DNA of 6,787 bases from Candidatus Phascolarctobacterium caballi (GTDB lineage: Bacteria > Bacillota > Negativicutes > Acidaminococcales > Acidaminococcaceae), in the NCBI GenBank assembly GCA_018065225.1, contig JAGHTS010000127.1, positions 1-6,787 of the forward strand, written 5' to 3'. Shown piece by piece: positions 1-5,681 of this stretch (the stretch's first letter is position 1; the number at the start of each line of letters is the position of its first letter). The translations under genes were made by a program, and so were the position numbers. The notes beneath the pieces were generated by a model. It was not told the origin of the DNA and ran no database searches. It worked only from the letters and a program-made list of their open reading frames with translations.

Positions 1-1142
1 GAAATAGAAACACCGTCAGCATCCTGCATATCTTGCAAAATTAGGGAAATTATATTTCCATTCGGCATAAGAATTTCCAGTTCCTCACCCTCCGTCAAAT
101 GATTTCTCTGTTCCAAATAAACGCGTTTGGTTTCAGCATTATAATCCAACACCCACGCTACAAAATCATGGGTTTGCTCATAAGTGCTTGTAGCATAAAC
201 CTGACTGCCGGCATCCGGCTTATGTACAGCAAAGCCGGTACTATACGGACGGTGAGAAACTTTTTCCAATTCCGTCAACCAATCTTGTGGCACTGCATAA
301 TTGTCTATATCGGCAAAACAAGCATCTATTGCCTTACGATACACACTTACAATTGTTGCCACATAATGTGCTGATCTCATTCTGCCTTCAATTTTAAAAC
401 TGCTAACCCCTGCCTTCACCAAATCAGGCAGATATTCTATCAAACACAAATCTTTAGAATTCATAATAAAAGTACCGTGTTCATTTTCCTGCATAGAAAA
501 TTTTTCCGCAGGACGGGTTTCTTCAACCAAAGAATACTTCCAACGGCACGCCTGCGTGCAAGCCCCCCTGTTTCCATCCCTGCCTGTAAGATATGCACTC
601 AGCAAACAACGTCCTGAATAAGAGATACACATTGCCCCGTGTACAAAACATTCCAATTCAACTGAAGTTTTAGAACCGATTTCAGCAATTTCCTGTAAAC
701 TTAATTCTCTTGCCAAAACCACTCTTTGCGCCCCTAACTTTTCCCATGCCAAAACACTGGCATAATTTGTAGTATTTGCCTGAGTGCTGACATGTAAAGG
801 TAATTGCGGCACAACCTGTTTAGCCACATTCCAAACACCCAAATCACTAATAAGCAAAGCATCAACACCCGTTTTGGCAACAGCACGCAAATAATCAGGC
901 AATTCATCTATATCTGTATTATGGGCAAAAATATTTACAGTTACATAAACTTTTTTACCCAAATCATGTGCGAACTTTACCATTTCCTTCATCTCATCAA
1001 ATGAAAAGTTATCCGCCATTGCCCGCAAACCAAACTGTTTGCCGCCCAAATAAATGGCATCCGCCCCATAAATAAGCGCTATTTTTCCTTTTTCCAAATT
1101 ACCTGCCGGAGCCAAAAGTTCCGGCTTAACTGTTTTTCGCAT
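1..1142 (-). CDS. trhP: U32 peptidase-family protein, TrhP/YrrO-like tRNA U34 hydroxylation enzyme (3' end cut by window edge)
   Basis: Reading from the ATG at 1142-1140 gives 380 uninterrupted residues that run off the window at position 1. Family members are about 405-420 residues, so roughly 25-40 C-terminal residues are missing. The N-terminus carries the family opening PELLAPAGN (residues 7-15). The U32 signature E-x-F-x2-G-[SA]-x-C-x4-G-x-C is fully matched at residues 164-179 (ECFVHGAMC...GRC). Conserved cysteines C172, C179, C195, C199 and C233 are candidates for an iron-sulfur site like those shown in the relatives UbiU and UbiV; the ligand assignment is inferred. FKIEGRMRS (249-257) is also typical. 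Although named peptidases, E. coli TrhP (YegQ) and Bacillus YrrN/YrrO support prephenate-dependent 5-hydroxyuridine formation at tRNA position 34, which is the likely role here. The ATG lies one base after the mltG stop with no strong ribosome binding site, so translational coupling is likely. A different U32 specificity (e.g. RlhA-like) cannot be excluded. Confidence 0.9.
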   Translation of the reverse strand, partial: MRKTVKPELLAPAGNLEKGKIALIYGADAIYLGGKQFGLRAMADNFSFDEMKEMVKFAHDLGKKVYVTVNIFAHNTDIDELPDYLRAVAKTGVDALLISDLGVWNVAKQVVPQLPLHVSTQANTTNYASVLAWEKLGAQRVVLARELSLQEIAEIGSKTSVELECFVHGAMCISYSGRCLLSAYLTGRDGNRGACTQACRWKYSLVEETRPAEKFSMQENEHGTFIMNSKDLCLIEYLPDLVKAGVSSFKIEGRMRSAHYVATIVSVYRKAIDACFADIDNYAVPQDWLTELEKVSHRPYSTGFAVHKPDAGSQVYATSTYEQTHDFVAWVLDYNAETKRVYLEQRNHLTEGEELEILMPNGNIISLILQDMQDADGVSI

Positions 1143-1143
1143 T

Positions 1144-2169
1144 TTATCTGCCACGCTCTATATCCTTAATCGCCCGCAAATGAGCATTATAATTGGTTGT
1201 AAAACGATGATGTCCGTCTTTTTCTGCCACAAAATACAAATAATCTGTCTTTTGCGGATGTAATGCCGCTTTAATTGCATTTAACCCCGGACTGGCAATT
1301 GGTCCCGGCGGCAATCCAAACCTATTATATGTGTTAAACGGATGTTCAATTTCCGTATCCTTCCATGTAATAATTTCCCGTTGCTCACCCAAAATATATT
1401 GTATCGTTGTATCCGACTGAATAGGCATACCAATATCCAAACGCTTTTGAAAAACCCCGGCAATAAGCGGCATTTCATCCTCAAATACAGCTTCTTTTTC
1501 TACCATTGCCGCCAAATTGACTACATTGCGCAAATGCAAATTACGTCTTTCAACTTCTGCCAAAATTCCCTCTTTCTCCATCTGTGCATGAAAGTTTTTA
1601 ACCATCATTTCCAAAATATCTTTTTCAGTGTAAGAAGCGGGAAAATCATACACCGCCGGAAACAAAAATCCCTCTGCCTTGTAAACTGTTGCAGCTTGCC
1701 TTGTTTGCATATAATCATACGGAGCATAATTACGTGCTAATTCACAAAATTTTTTTGCACAACCAAATCCGGAAGTTTCCAATGCTTTAGCAGTTTCTTT
1801 TACAGTAAATCCCTCTGGTACCGTTAATCTTGCAATTTGAATATTTCCTTTAAAAAATGTGTCAATAATGGCTGTATTGCTCATACCGCCGTTAATCAAA
1901 TACACTCCCGCCTGCAAACGTTTTTCCAGTCCCTTTAACCTTGCTTCAAAACGAAATGCGGACGGATTTTTTATGAGCTTTTTTTTATGCAACATCTCAG
2001 AAATTGCCATCGTACTCATACCATTAGTAACACGAACTGCAAATTGTCCCGTCGGCGCATAACTTTTATTATATCCCAAAATTGCCGATACAACGTTTAG
2101 AAAAAAGAACACCGCGAGAATCGCAAGTGCTCCAACCAAATATTGTTCTTTCTTTATCCATTTTTGCAA
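1144..2169 (-). CDS. mltG: Endolytic murein transglycosylase MltG (YceG-like)
   Basis: MltG is a membrane-anchored lytic transglycosylase that cuts nascent glycan strands and so limits their length during peptidoglycan synthesis. With the TTG at 2169 as start the protein has 341 residues, normal for the family. It has a short basic N-terminus, one membrane segment at about residues 10-33 (YLVGALAILAVFFFL...), a LysM-like region at about 43-80, and the YceG catalytic domain. Family landmarks are EGFLFPAVYDF (166-176), LAAMVEKEA with the catalytic Glu at residue 224 (E. coli E218), QSDTTIQY (251-258), and NTY...GLPPGPIASPG (279-295). The frame stays open upstream to an ATG at 2364, but that would overlap the DUF1292 gene by 191 nt. 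TTG 2169 sits 4 nt after the DUF1292 stop, with a weak purine-rich GAAGAAGA 8 nt upstream. An ATG at 2229 (361 aa, GGAG only 4 nt upstream) is the main alternative start. Identity is firm; the start is not. Confidence 0.93.
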   Translation of the reverse strand: MQKWIKKEQYLVGALAILAVFFFLNVVSAILGYNKSYAPTGQFAVRVTNGMSTMAISEMLHKKKLIKNPSAFRFEARLKGLEKRLQAGVYLINGGMSNTAIIDTFFKGNIQIARLTVPEGFTVKETAKALETSGFGCAKKFCELARNYAPYDYMQTRQAATVYKAEGFLFPAVYDFPASYTEKDILEMMVKNFHAQMEKEGILAEVERRNLHLRNVVNLAAMVEKEAVFEDEMPLIAGVFQKRLDIGMPIQSDTTIQYILGEQREIITWKDTEIEHPFNTYNRFGLPPGPIASPGLNAIKAALHPQKTDYLYFVAEKDGHHRFTTNYNAHLRAIKDIERGR

Positions 2170-2173
2170 ATCG

Positions 2174-2512
2174 TCAATCTTCTTCAAGTGCTTCGTATGC
2201 TGCACGTGCTTCAGCAAACTCCTTTTCATTTGGCTCCACATACACAGGAGTACCATCTTTATCAAATTCAATTTTTGCCAAAATTGCTGTTTCTTCATCC
2301 TCATTATGTTCATGACAATGACATTCTTCCTCGCCACAAGCACAAGCATCTTCAGGCAAGCCAACTAAAACAGCATAGGTGTTTTTGCCTGCCACAAACT
2401 GTTGCTCCTCATAAAAAGCATGTTCGTTGCCGTCATCATCTGTAAACACTATCACATCTTCAAATTCTTCTTCATCTTGCATTGCTGCAATATCTTTTTC
2501 TGCGTCTTTCAT
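2174..2512 (-). CDS. DUF1292 (YrzB-like) small acidic protein with Cys/His-rich insert
   Basis: This is a 112-residue, strongly acidic protein. DUF1292 is recognised from FEDVIVFTDDDGNEHAFYEEQQF (residues 17-39, written here only as a region), then the strand-like YAVLVGL (46-52), the ILAKIEF segment (77-83), and the C-terminal EFAEARAAYEALEED. Its position between ruvX and mltG is the conserved context of Bacillus yrzB. The molecular function of the family is unknown to me. What is unusual is residues 57-69, CACGEEECHCHEH, which hold four Cys and three His in the loop between the two conserved halves; this looks like a metal-binding patch. The ATG at 2512 has a good GAGGAG 5 nt upstream and lies 17 nt after the ruvX stop. 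Its 3' end nearly abuts the probable mltG start. Confidence 0.85.
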   Translation of the reverse strand: MKDAEKDIAAMQDEEEFEDVIVFTDDDGNEHAFYEEQQFVAGKNTYAVLVGLPEDACACGEEECHCHEHNEDEETAILAKIEFDKDGTPVYVEPNEKEFAEARAAYEALEED

Positions 2513-2517
2513 AAAAT

Positions 2518-2523
2518 CTCCTC
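2518..2523 (-). promoter_or_regulatory. Ribosome binding site of the DUF1292 gene
   Basis: GAGGAG on the minus strand, 5 nt before the ATG at 2512. It is within the 17-nt ruvX/DUF1292 gap and supports this start. Confidence 0.75.
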
Positions 2524-2529
2524 ATCATT

Positions 2530-2949
2530 TCAATATTTTTTTACACTATCAAGATAATTCTGCAAAATAATAGTTGCCGCCACAGTATCTACAACTTTCT
2601 TTCGTTTATTACGGCTCATATCCGCTTCAATCAATACCCGTTGGGCAGCTACTGTACTGAGCCGTTCATCCCAAAGTATCACTTTCACTCCCTGAAACCT
2701 TTGCTCCAGTTCTTTGGCAAACTGCTCACAGGCTTTCGCCCGCTCGCCGATACTGCCATTCATATTTTTGGGATAACCCACAACCAAAGTATCTGCACCA
2801 TATTGCTTTATCAAAATTTCTAACCGTTCAAAGTCCTTTGTCGGACTGGTACGATGTATAGTTTCAACACCATTGGCAATCATCCCCATTACATCACTGA
2901 CTGCCACCCCAATCGTCCGAGTCCCGACATCCAACCCCATTAAACGCAT
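2530..2949 (-). CDS. ruvX: RuvX/YqgF-type RNase H-fold nuclease (Holliday junction resolvase-like, pre-16S rRNA processing)
   Basis: A protein of 139 residues with the full YqgF fold signature. It opens with GLDVGTRTIGVAVSD (residues 5-19), whose Asp7 is the first catalytic acid. Then come VVGYPKNMNGSIGERA (56-71), the WDERLST block with Glu95 (93-99), and the late Asp121 in KKVVDTVAATIILQ. These three acids are the expected metal-binding set of the RNase H-like fold. The family includes putative Holliday junction resolvases, and in E. coli YqgF acts in 5' maturation of 16S rRNA; either role could apply. I prefer the ATG at 2949 because homologues start M-R-(I/L)-x-G-L-D, leaving 2 nt after the ireB stop. 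A GTG at 2955 would give two extra residues and a 4-nt GTGA overlap with ireB. Neither has a strong ribosome binding site, so coupling to ireB translation is likely. Confidence 0.93.
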   Translation of the reverse strand: MRLMGLDVGTRTIGVAVSDVMGMIANGVETIHRTSPTKDFERLEILIKQYGADTLVVGYPKNMNGSIGERAKACEQFAKELEQRFQGVKVILWDERLSTVAAQRVLIEADMSRNKRKKVVDTVAATIILQNYLDSVKKY

Positions 2950-2951
2950 TG

Positions 2952-3206
2952 TCACACCAAATTTCTTAAATATGTTTTTACCATTTCTTCAATCAGTTCA
3001 TACCGCTCGTGTCTGCGTAACTTCGTCCGTGCCTCAGCAAAACTGGTAATGTATGTAGGGTCACCGCTTAACAGATATCCTGTTAATTGGTCAATAGGAT
3101 TATAACCTTTTTCTTCCAATGCGGCATAAACTTCTTTTATAGTTTCTGCCACAGGTTGCTTGCTTGCATCACGTCTGAAAGTCATTGTTTCATCTAAATT
3201 TGCCAT
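2952..3206 (-). CDS. ireB: IreB family regulatory phosphoprotein (DUF965/UPF0297, YrzL)
   Basis: An 84-residue protein that matches the UPF0297 family end to end. Its core EVYAALEEKGYNPIDQLTGYLLSGDPTYI (residues 25-53, region) is followed by the basic ARTKLRRHERYELIEEMVKTYL tail (59-80, region). In Enterococcus faecalis IreB is a small substrate of the PASTA Ser/Thr kinase IreK and a negative regulator of cephalosporin resistance; it is phosphorylated on threonines near its N-terminus. Here the N-terminus is MANLDETMTF, with Thr7 and Thr9 available and Leu at position 4. The ATG at 3206 has a near-perfect AAGGAGGT 6 nt upstream, the strongest such site in the window. In other Firmicutes this gene commonly follows alaS; here it follows secF with a 21-nt gap. 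It is followed directly by ruvX, the normal order. Confidence 0.95.
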   Translation of the reverse strand: MANLDETMTFRRDASKQPVAETIKEVYAALEEKGYNPIDQLTGYLLSGDPTYITSFAEARTKLRRHERYELIEEMVKTYLRNLV

Positions 3207-3212
3207 AACATT

Positions 3213-3220
3213 ACCTCCTT
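3213..3220 (-). promoter_or_regulatory. Strong ribosome binding site of ireB
   Basis: AAGGAGGT on the minus strand, 6 nt before the ATG at 3206. It lies in the 21-nt secF-ireB gap, so ireB can be translated independently of secF, in contrast to the coupled genes around it. Confidence 0.85.
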
Positions 3221-3227
3221 TTTACAA

Positions 3228-4124
3228 TCAATCTCCTGCTTTTTTACCACGCAAGAATAACCACATCGGTGCCGCGAGGAAAGAAGATGTATAAATACCG
3301 CTTGAAAATCCCACTAACATTGCAAAACTGAAATTGCGTATAGTTTCACCGCCCCACAAGAAAATCGCAACAACACTGAACAGTGATGTCAATGAAGTAT
3401 AGAACGTACGCGTCATGGTTTGCCAAATACTGTTATCAATCATATCTGACAATGTTTCTGTACGGCGGCGTAATTTAAGATTTTCACGAATACGGTCAAA
3501 TACGACAATAGTACTATTGATAGAATAACCTACAACCGTCAAAAGTGCCGCAACAAACGAACTGTCCAATTCAATCTGCAACAGCGAAAAATAACTTAAT
3601 GTTACCGTCACGTCAATAATTAACGCTAAAATTGCCGCTACGGCAAACTGCCACGCAAACCGTGGGGTTATATATGCAATCATCAGAACCCAACTCAAAA
3701 CAATGGCTTCAATAGCCTGCATAATCAGTTCCCCACCCACAGTTGCGTCAACCTGTTCCATACGTTGAATTTCATAATCACCAAATTTTTCTTTTAATGC
3801 CGCAACAACTTCACGACGTTTTTCTTCACTAATAATACCCGTTCTAATCAAAACATCAGGACTTGTATCACCTGTACTGTTAGCCAACTGGATAATAGAG
3901 TTACCCAATCCTTGTTTAGTCATTACTTCTCTCAACTCTGCAACTGCAACCGGGCGTTGAAAATACAAATCCATAATTGTTCCGCCCGTAAAATCAATAC
4001 CTAAATTAAAACCGCGGAACAACATGGAACTGATACCTATACAAAGAAAAGTTATCGTGATTCCAAAAAGAATTTTATAATGACGGACAATAGAAAAACG
4101 AAGTTTGGCTAAAATATCGTTCAT
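3228..4124 (-). CDS. secF: Protein translocase subunit SecF
   Basis: SecF pairs with SecD in the cytoplasmic membrane to pull preproteins out of the SecYEG channel using the ion gradient. The 298 residues show the expected layout: a first membrane segment (about 18-37), then FNLGIDFTGGT (39-49), an extracytoplasmic domain (about 50-130), and five further membrane segments between about 135 and 291. The conserved block VGYSINSTIVVFDRIREN (198-215) and the downstream Arg239 (MTRT, equivalent to E. coli R247) are present. The residue after the Asn of that block is Ser204, where E. coli SecF has the functionally important Asp213. The reading is unambiguous (codon AGT at 3515-3513). The ATG overlaps the secD TGA by 4 nt (ATGA) and is preceded by AGGAGG, typical of coupled, equimolar subunits. 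Confidence 0.97.
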   Translation of the reverse strand: MNDILAKLRFSIVRHYKILFGITITFLCIGISSMLFRGFNLGIDFTGGTIMDLYFQRPVAVAELREVMTKQGLGNSIIQLANSTGDTSPDVLIRTGIISEEKRREVVAALKEKFGDYEIQRMEQVDATVGGELIMQAIEAIVLSWVLMIAYITPRFAWQFAVAAILALIIDVTVTLSYFSLLQIELDSSFVAALLTVVGYSINSTIVVFDRIRENLKLRRRTETLSDMIDNSIWQTMTRTFYTSLTSLFSVVAIFLWGGETIRNFSFAMLVGFSSGIYTSSFLAAPMWLFLRGKKAGD

Positions 4125-5359
4125 TGTTTAGCCACCTCCTCTTCTTTTGGTGCCCCCATACCAAATATCCATGGGTTTTTCGTAAACTCACTGGAAATTA
4201 AAAATTGCAACATATATTTGGTAACAACAACCGCACTAAACATACTTAAAATAACACCCAACGCCAAAGTTACTGCAAATCCTTTAATCGGGCCGGTTCC
4301 CATATAGAACAAAATCAGGGCCGCCATCAATGTTGTAATATTACTGTCCATAATGGTTGTGAATGCACGGTCAAAACCTGCCGACATTGCACTACGCAAA
4401 GTCCTGCCTTTCTTAACTTCTTCCTTAAACCTTTCAAAAATCAACACATTGGCATCCACCGCCATACCTATACTCAAAATAATACCCGCAATACCGGGCA
4501 ATGTTAAAGTTGCGTTCAAATAACGCATTACCAACAAAAGCAGCATTGTATAAAGCAACAAAGCAACATCAGCAACGACACCGCTTAATCTGTAGAAAAT
4601 TAACATAAACACAAATACTGCGGCACAACCAATAATAAAGGCACGGATAGATTTTTCCTTACTGTCCTGCCCCAAAGTCGGCCCTACCGTACGGTTTTCC
4701 ATAATCTCCAATTTTACGGGCAAGGAACCGCTACGAAGAAGAATTGCCAAATGTTCCGCCTCTTCCATCGTACGGCTGCCTGTAATTACCGCACGGCCGC
4801 CAGTAATTGTTTCATTAACAACAGGAGCAGTCAAAACCTCACCATCCAATACAATAGCAATCTGTCTGCCAATGTTTCTTGCAGTCAAATCGGCAAATTT
4901 TTCTGCCCCCTCACTGCTGAACTCCAAACCGACCATTGCCTGATTGTTTTGTCCAATCTGACCTCTGGCATCCTTTAAATCATTACCCGTCAAAACAACA
5001 TTGCCTTTGTCATCCTGAAAATGTAACATTGCTGTTCTGCCAAGCATAGCAATCGCTTTTTCCGGGTCTTTGACACCGGGAAGTTCAACAATAATTCTGT
5101 CTTTGCCCTGCCGTTGAATAACAGGTTCTGTCAAACCCAACTCATTGACACGACGCTCTACAACCGTAACGCTACGCTTTACCGCATCATCGTCAACTTT
5201 CATTTCCGGCGTTTCCACCGCCTGCAAAACCACATGGCTTCCACCCTGCAAATCAAGCCCTTGCTTTATTGAATGGGTTAGCGGTCTTATATATACGCAA
5301 AAACCGCCAACAATCGCCAAAGTTATTATCAAAAACTTACCTAATTCATTCCAACGCAA
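4121..5359 (-). CDS. secD: Protein translocase subunit SecD
   Basis: Partner of SecF in Sec-dependent export; its large P1 domain outside the membrane handles emerging substrates. The 412 residues contain a first membrane segment (about 8-25), the signature GLDLQGGSHVVLQ (34-46), then IQRQGKDRIIVELPGVKDP (81-99, P1 base region). A P1 head region runs to about 220, and the membrane part from about 237 has GMAVDANVLIFERF (298-311). Asp302 corresponds to E. coli D519, the key ion-relay residue, and is intact. DRAFTTIMDSNITTL (330-344) and GPIKGFAVTLALG (356-368) complete the family pattern. The start is TTG at 5359 (reads M-R-W-N-E-L), supported by GAGGGAGG upstream and by family N-termini; no suitable ATG exists nearby. 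It lies 21 nt after yajC and overlaps secF by 4 nt. Confidence 0.97.
   Translation of the reverse strand: MRWNELGKFLIITLAIVGGFCVYIRPLTHSIKQGLDLQGGSHVVLQAVETPEMKVDDDAVKRSVTVVERRVNELGLTEPVIQRQGKDRIIVELPGVKDPEKAIAMLGRTAMLHFQDDKGNVVLTGNDLKDARGQIGQNNQAMVGLEFSSEGAEKFADLTARNIGRQIAIVLDGEVLTAPVVNETITGGRAVITGSRTMEEAEHLAILLRSGSLPVKLEIMENRTVGPTLGQDSKEKSIRAFIIGCAAVFVFMLIFYRLSGVVADVALLLYTMLLLLVMRYLNATLTLPGIAGIILSIGMAVDANVLIFERFKEEVKKGRTLRSAMSAGFDRAFTTIMDSNITTLMAALILFYMGTGPIKGFAVTLALGVILSMFSAVVVTKYMLQFLISSEFTKNPWIFGMGAPKEEEVAKQ
4135..4140 (-). promoter_or_regulatory. Ribosome binding site of secF inside the 3' end of secD
   Basis: AGGAGG on the minus strand, 10 nt before the secF ATG at 4124. It lies within the last codons of secD and supports the ATGA-overlap start. 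Confidence 0.75.
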
Positions 5360-5368
5360 CTTAAACTG

Positions 5369-5376
5369 CCTCCCTC
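5369..5376 (-). promoter_or_regulatory. Ribosome binding site that fixes the secD TTG start
   Basis: GAGGGAGG on the minus strand, 9 nt before TTG at 5359. It sits between the yajC stop (5381) and secD, and decides the non-ATG start. Confidence 0.8.
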
Positions 5377-5380
5377 AATG

Positions 5381-5662
5381 TCACTTAACTGTTTCTTGTA
5401 ATCCGCTGACCGCATTACGCAAAAAAGTTACTTCCACATTGTCCGCAACTTTTAACACCACCATTTTGTCATCCAATTTGACAATCGTGCCGCACATTCC
5501 GCCAATGGTATATACCTTGTCATCCTTCTTCAAAGAATCCAAAAGTTTTCTACGCTCATTTCTTTCTTTTGCCTGTGGTCTCCAAACCATAAAATAGAAA
5601 ATTGCCCCTAATACAAAAATTGGACTGAATTGAAACAATAAATTCATTTGCTCGTTATCCAT
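5381..5662 (-). CDS. yajC: Preprotein translocase accessory subunit YajC
   Basis: A 93-residue single-pass membrane protein that associates with SecDF. It has a short N-terminus (MDNEQMNLLFQ), one membrane helix at about residues 10-27 (SPIFVLGAIFYFMVW), the diagnostic WRPQAKER motif (27-34), and then a soluble domain with KVYTIGGMCGTIVKL (49-63) and VTFLRNAVSGL (78-88). An in-frame start nine codons upstream (5689) would overlap the tgt end. The ATG at 5662 is chosen because GGGAGGT lies just upstream and homologues begin shortly before the helix. The gene is 19 nt after tgt and 21 nt before secD, the usual tgt-yajC-secD-secF order. YajC is generally dispensable for export in E. coli, and its exact mechanical role is not settled. 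Confidence 0.95.
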   Translation of the reverse strand: MDNEQMNLLFQFSPIFVLGAIFYFMVWRPQAKERNERRKLLDSLKKDDKVYTIGGMCGTIVKLDDKMVVLKVADNVEVTFLRNAVSGLQETVK

Positions 5663-5666
5663 TTTT

Positions 5667-5673
5667 ACCTCCC
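5667..5673 (-). promoter_or_regulatory. Ribosome binding site that decides the yajC start
   Basis: GGGAGGT on the minus strand, 4 nt before the ATG at 5662. It favours this start over the longer in-frame reading from 5689. Confidence 0.8.
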
Positions 5674-5681
5674 TGTTTCTC

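Noticed and set aside
99..374. Plus-strand open frame of 91 codons near the left edge
   Set aside because: The minus strand here encodes the conserved C-terminal part of the U32 protein; this frame is its shadow.
1342..1740. Plus-strand open frame of 132 codons opposite mltG
   Set aside because: It lies wholly antisense to the MltG catalytic domain, its translation is Cys/His/Phe-rich with no recognisable domain, and it has no good ribosome binding site.
2170..2364. Long N-terminal extension of MltG from the ATG at 2364
   Set aside because: It would overlap the DUF1292 gene by 191 nt, and its Met/Lys/Cys-rich residues are an out-of-frame reading of that gene, including its Cys/His cluster.
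3207..3227. Possible terminator or promoter between secF and ireB
   Set aside because: The 21-nt gap holds a ribosome binding site and a short T/A run but no inverted repeat and no paired -35/-10 boxes.
5145..5597. Plus-strand open frame of 150 codons across the secD/yajC junction
   Set aside because: It is antisense to two clear sec genes and spans their junction; the Thr/Ser/Pro-rich composition is a shadow of their codon usage.
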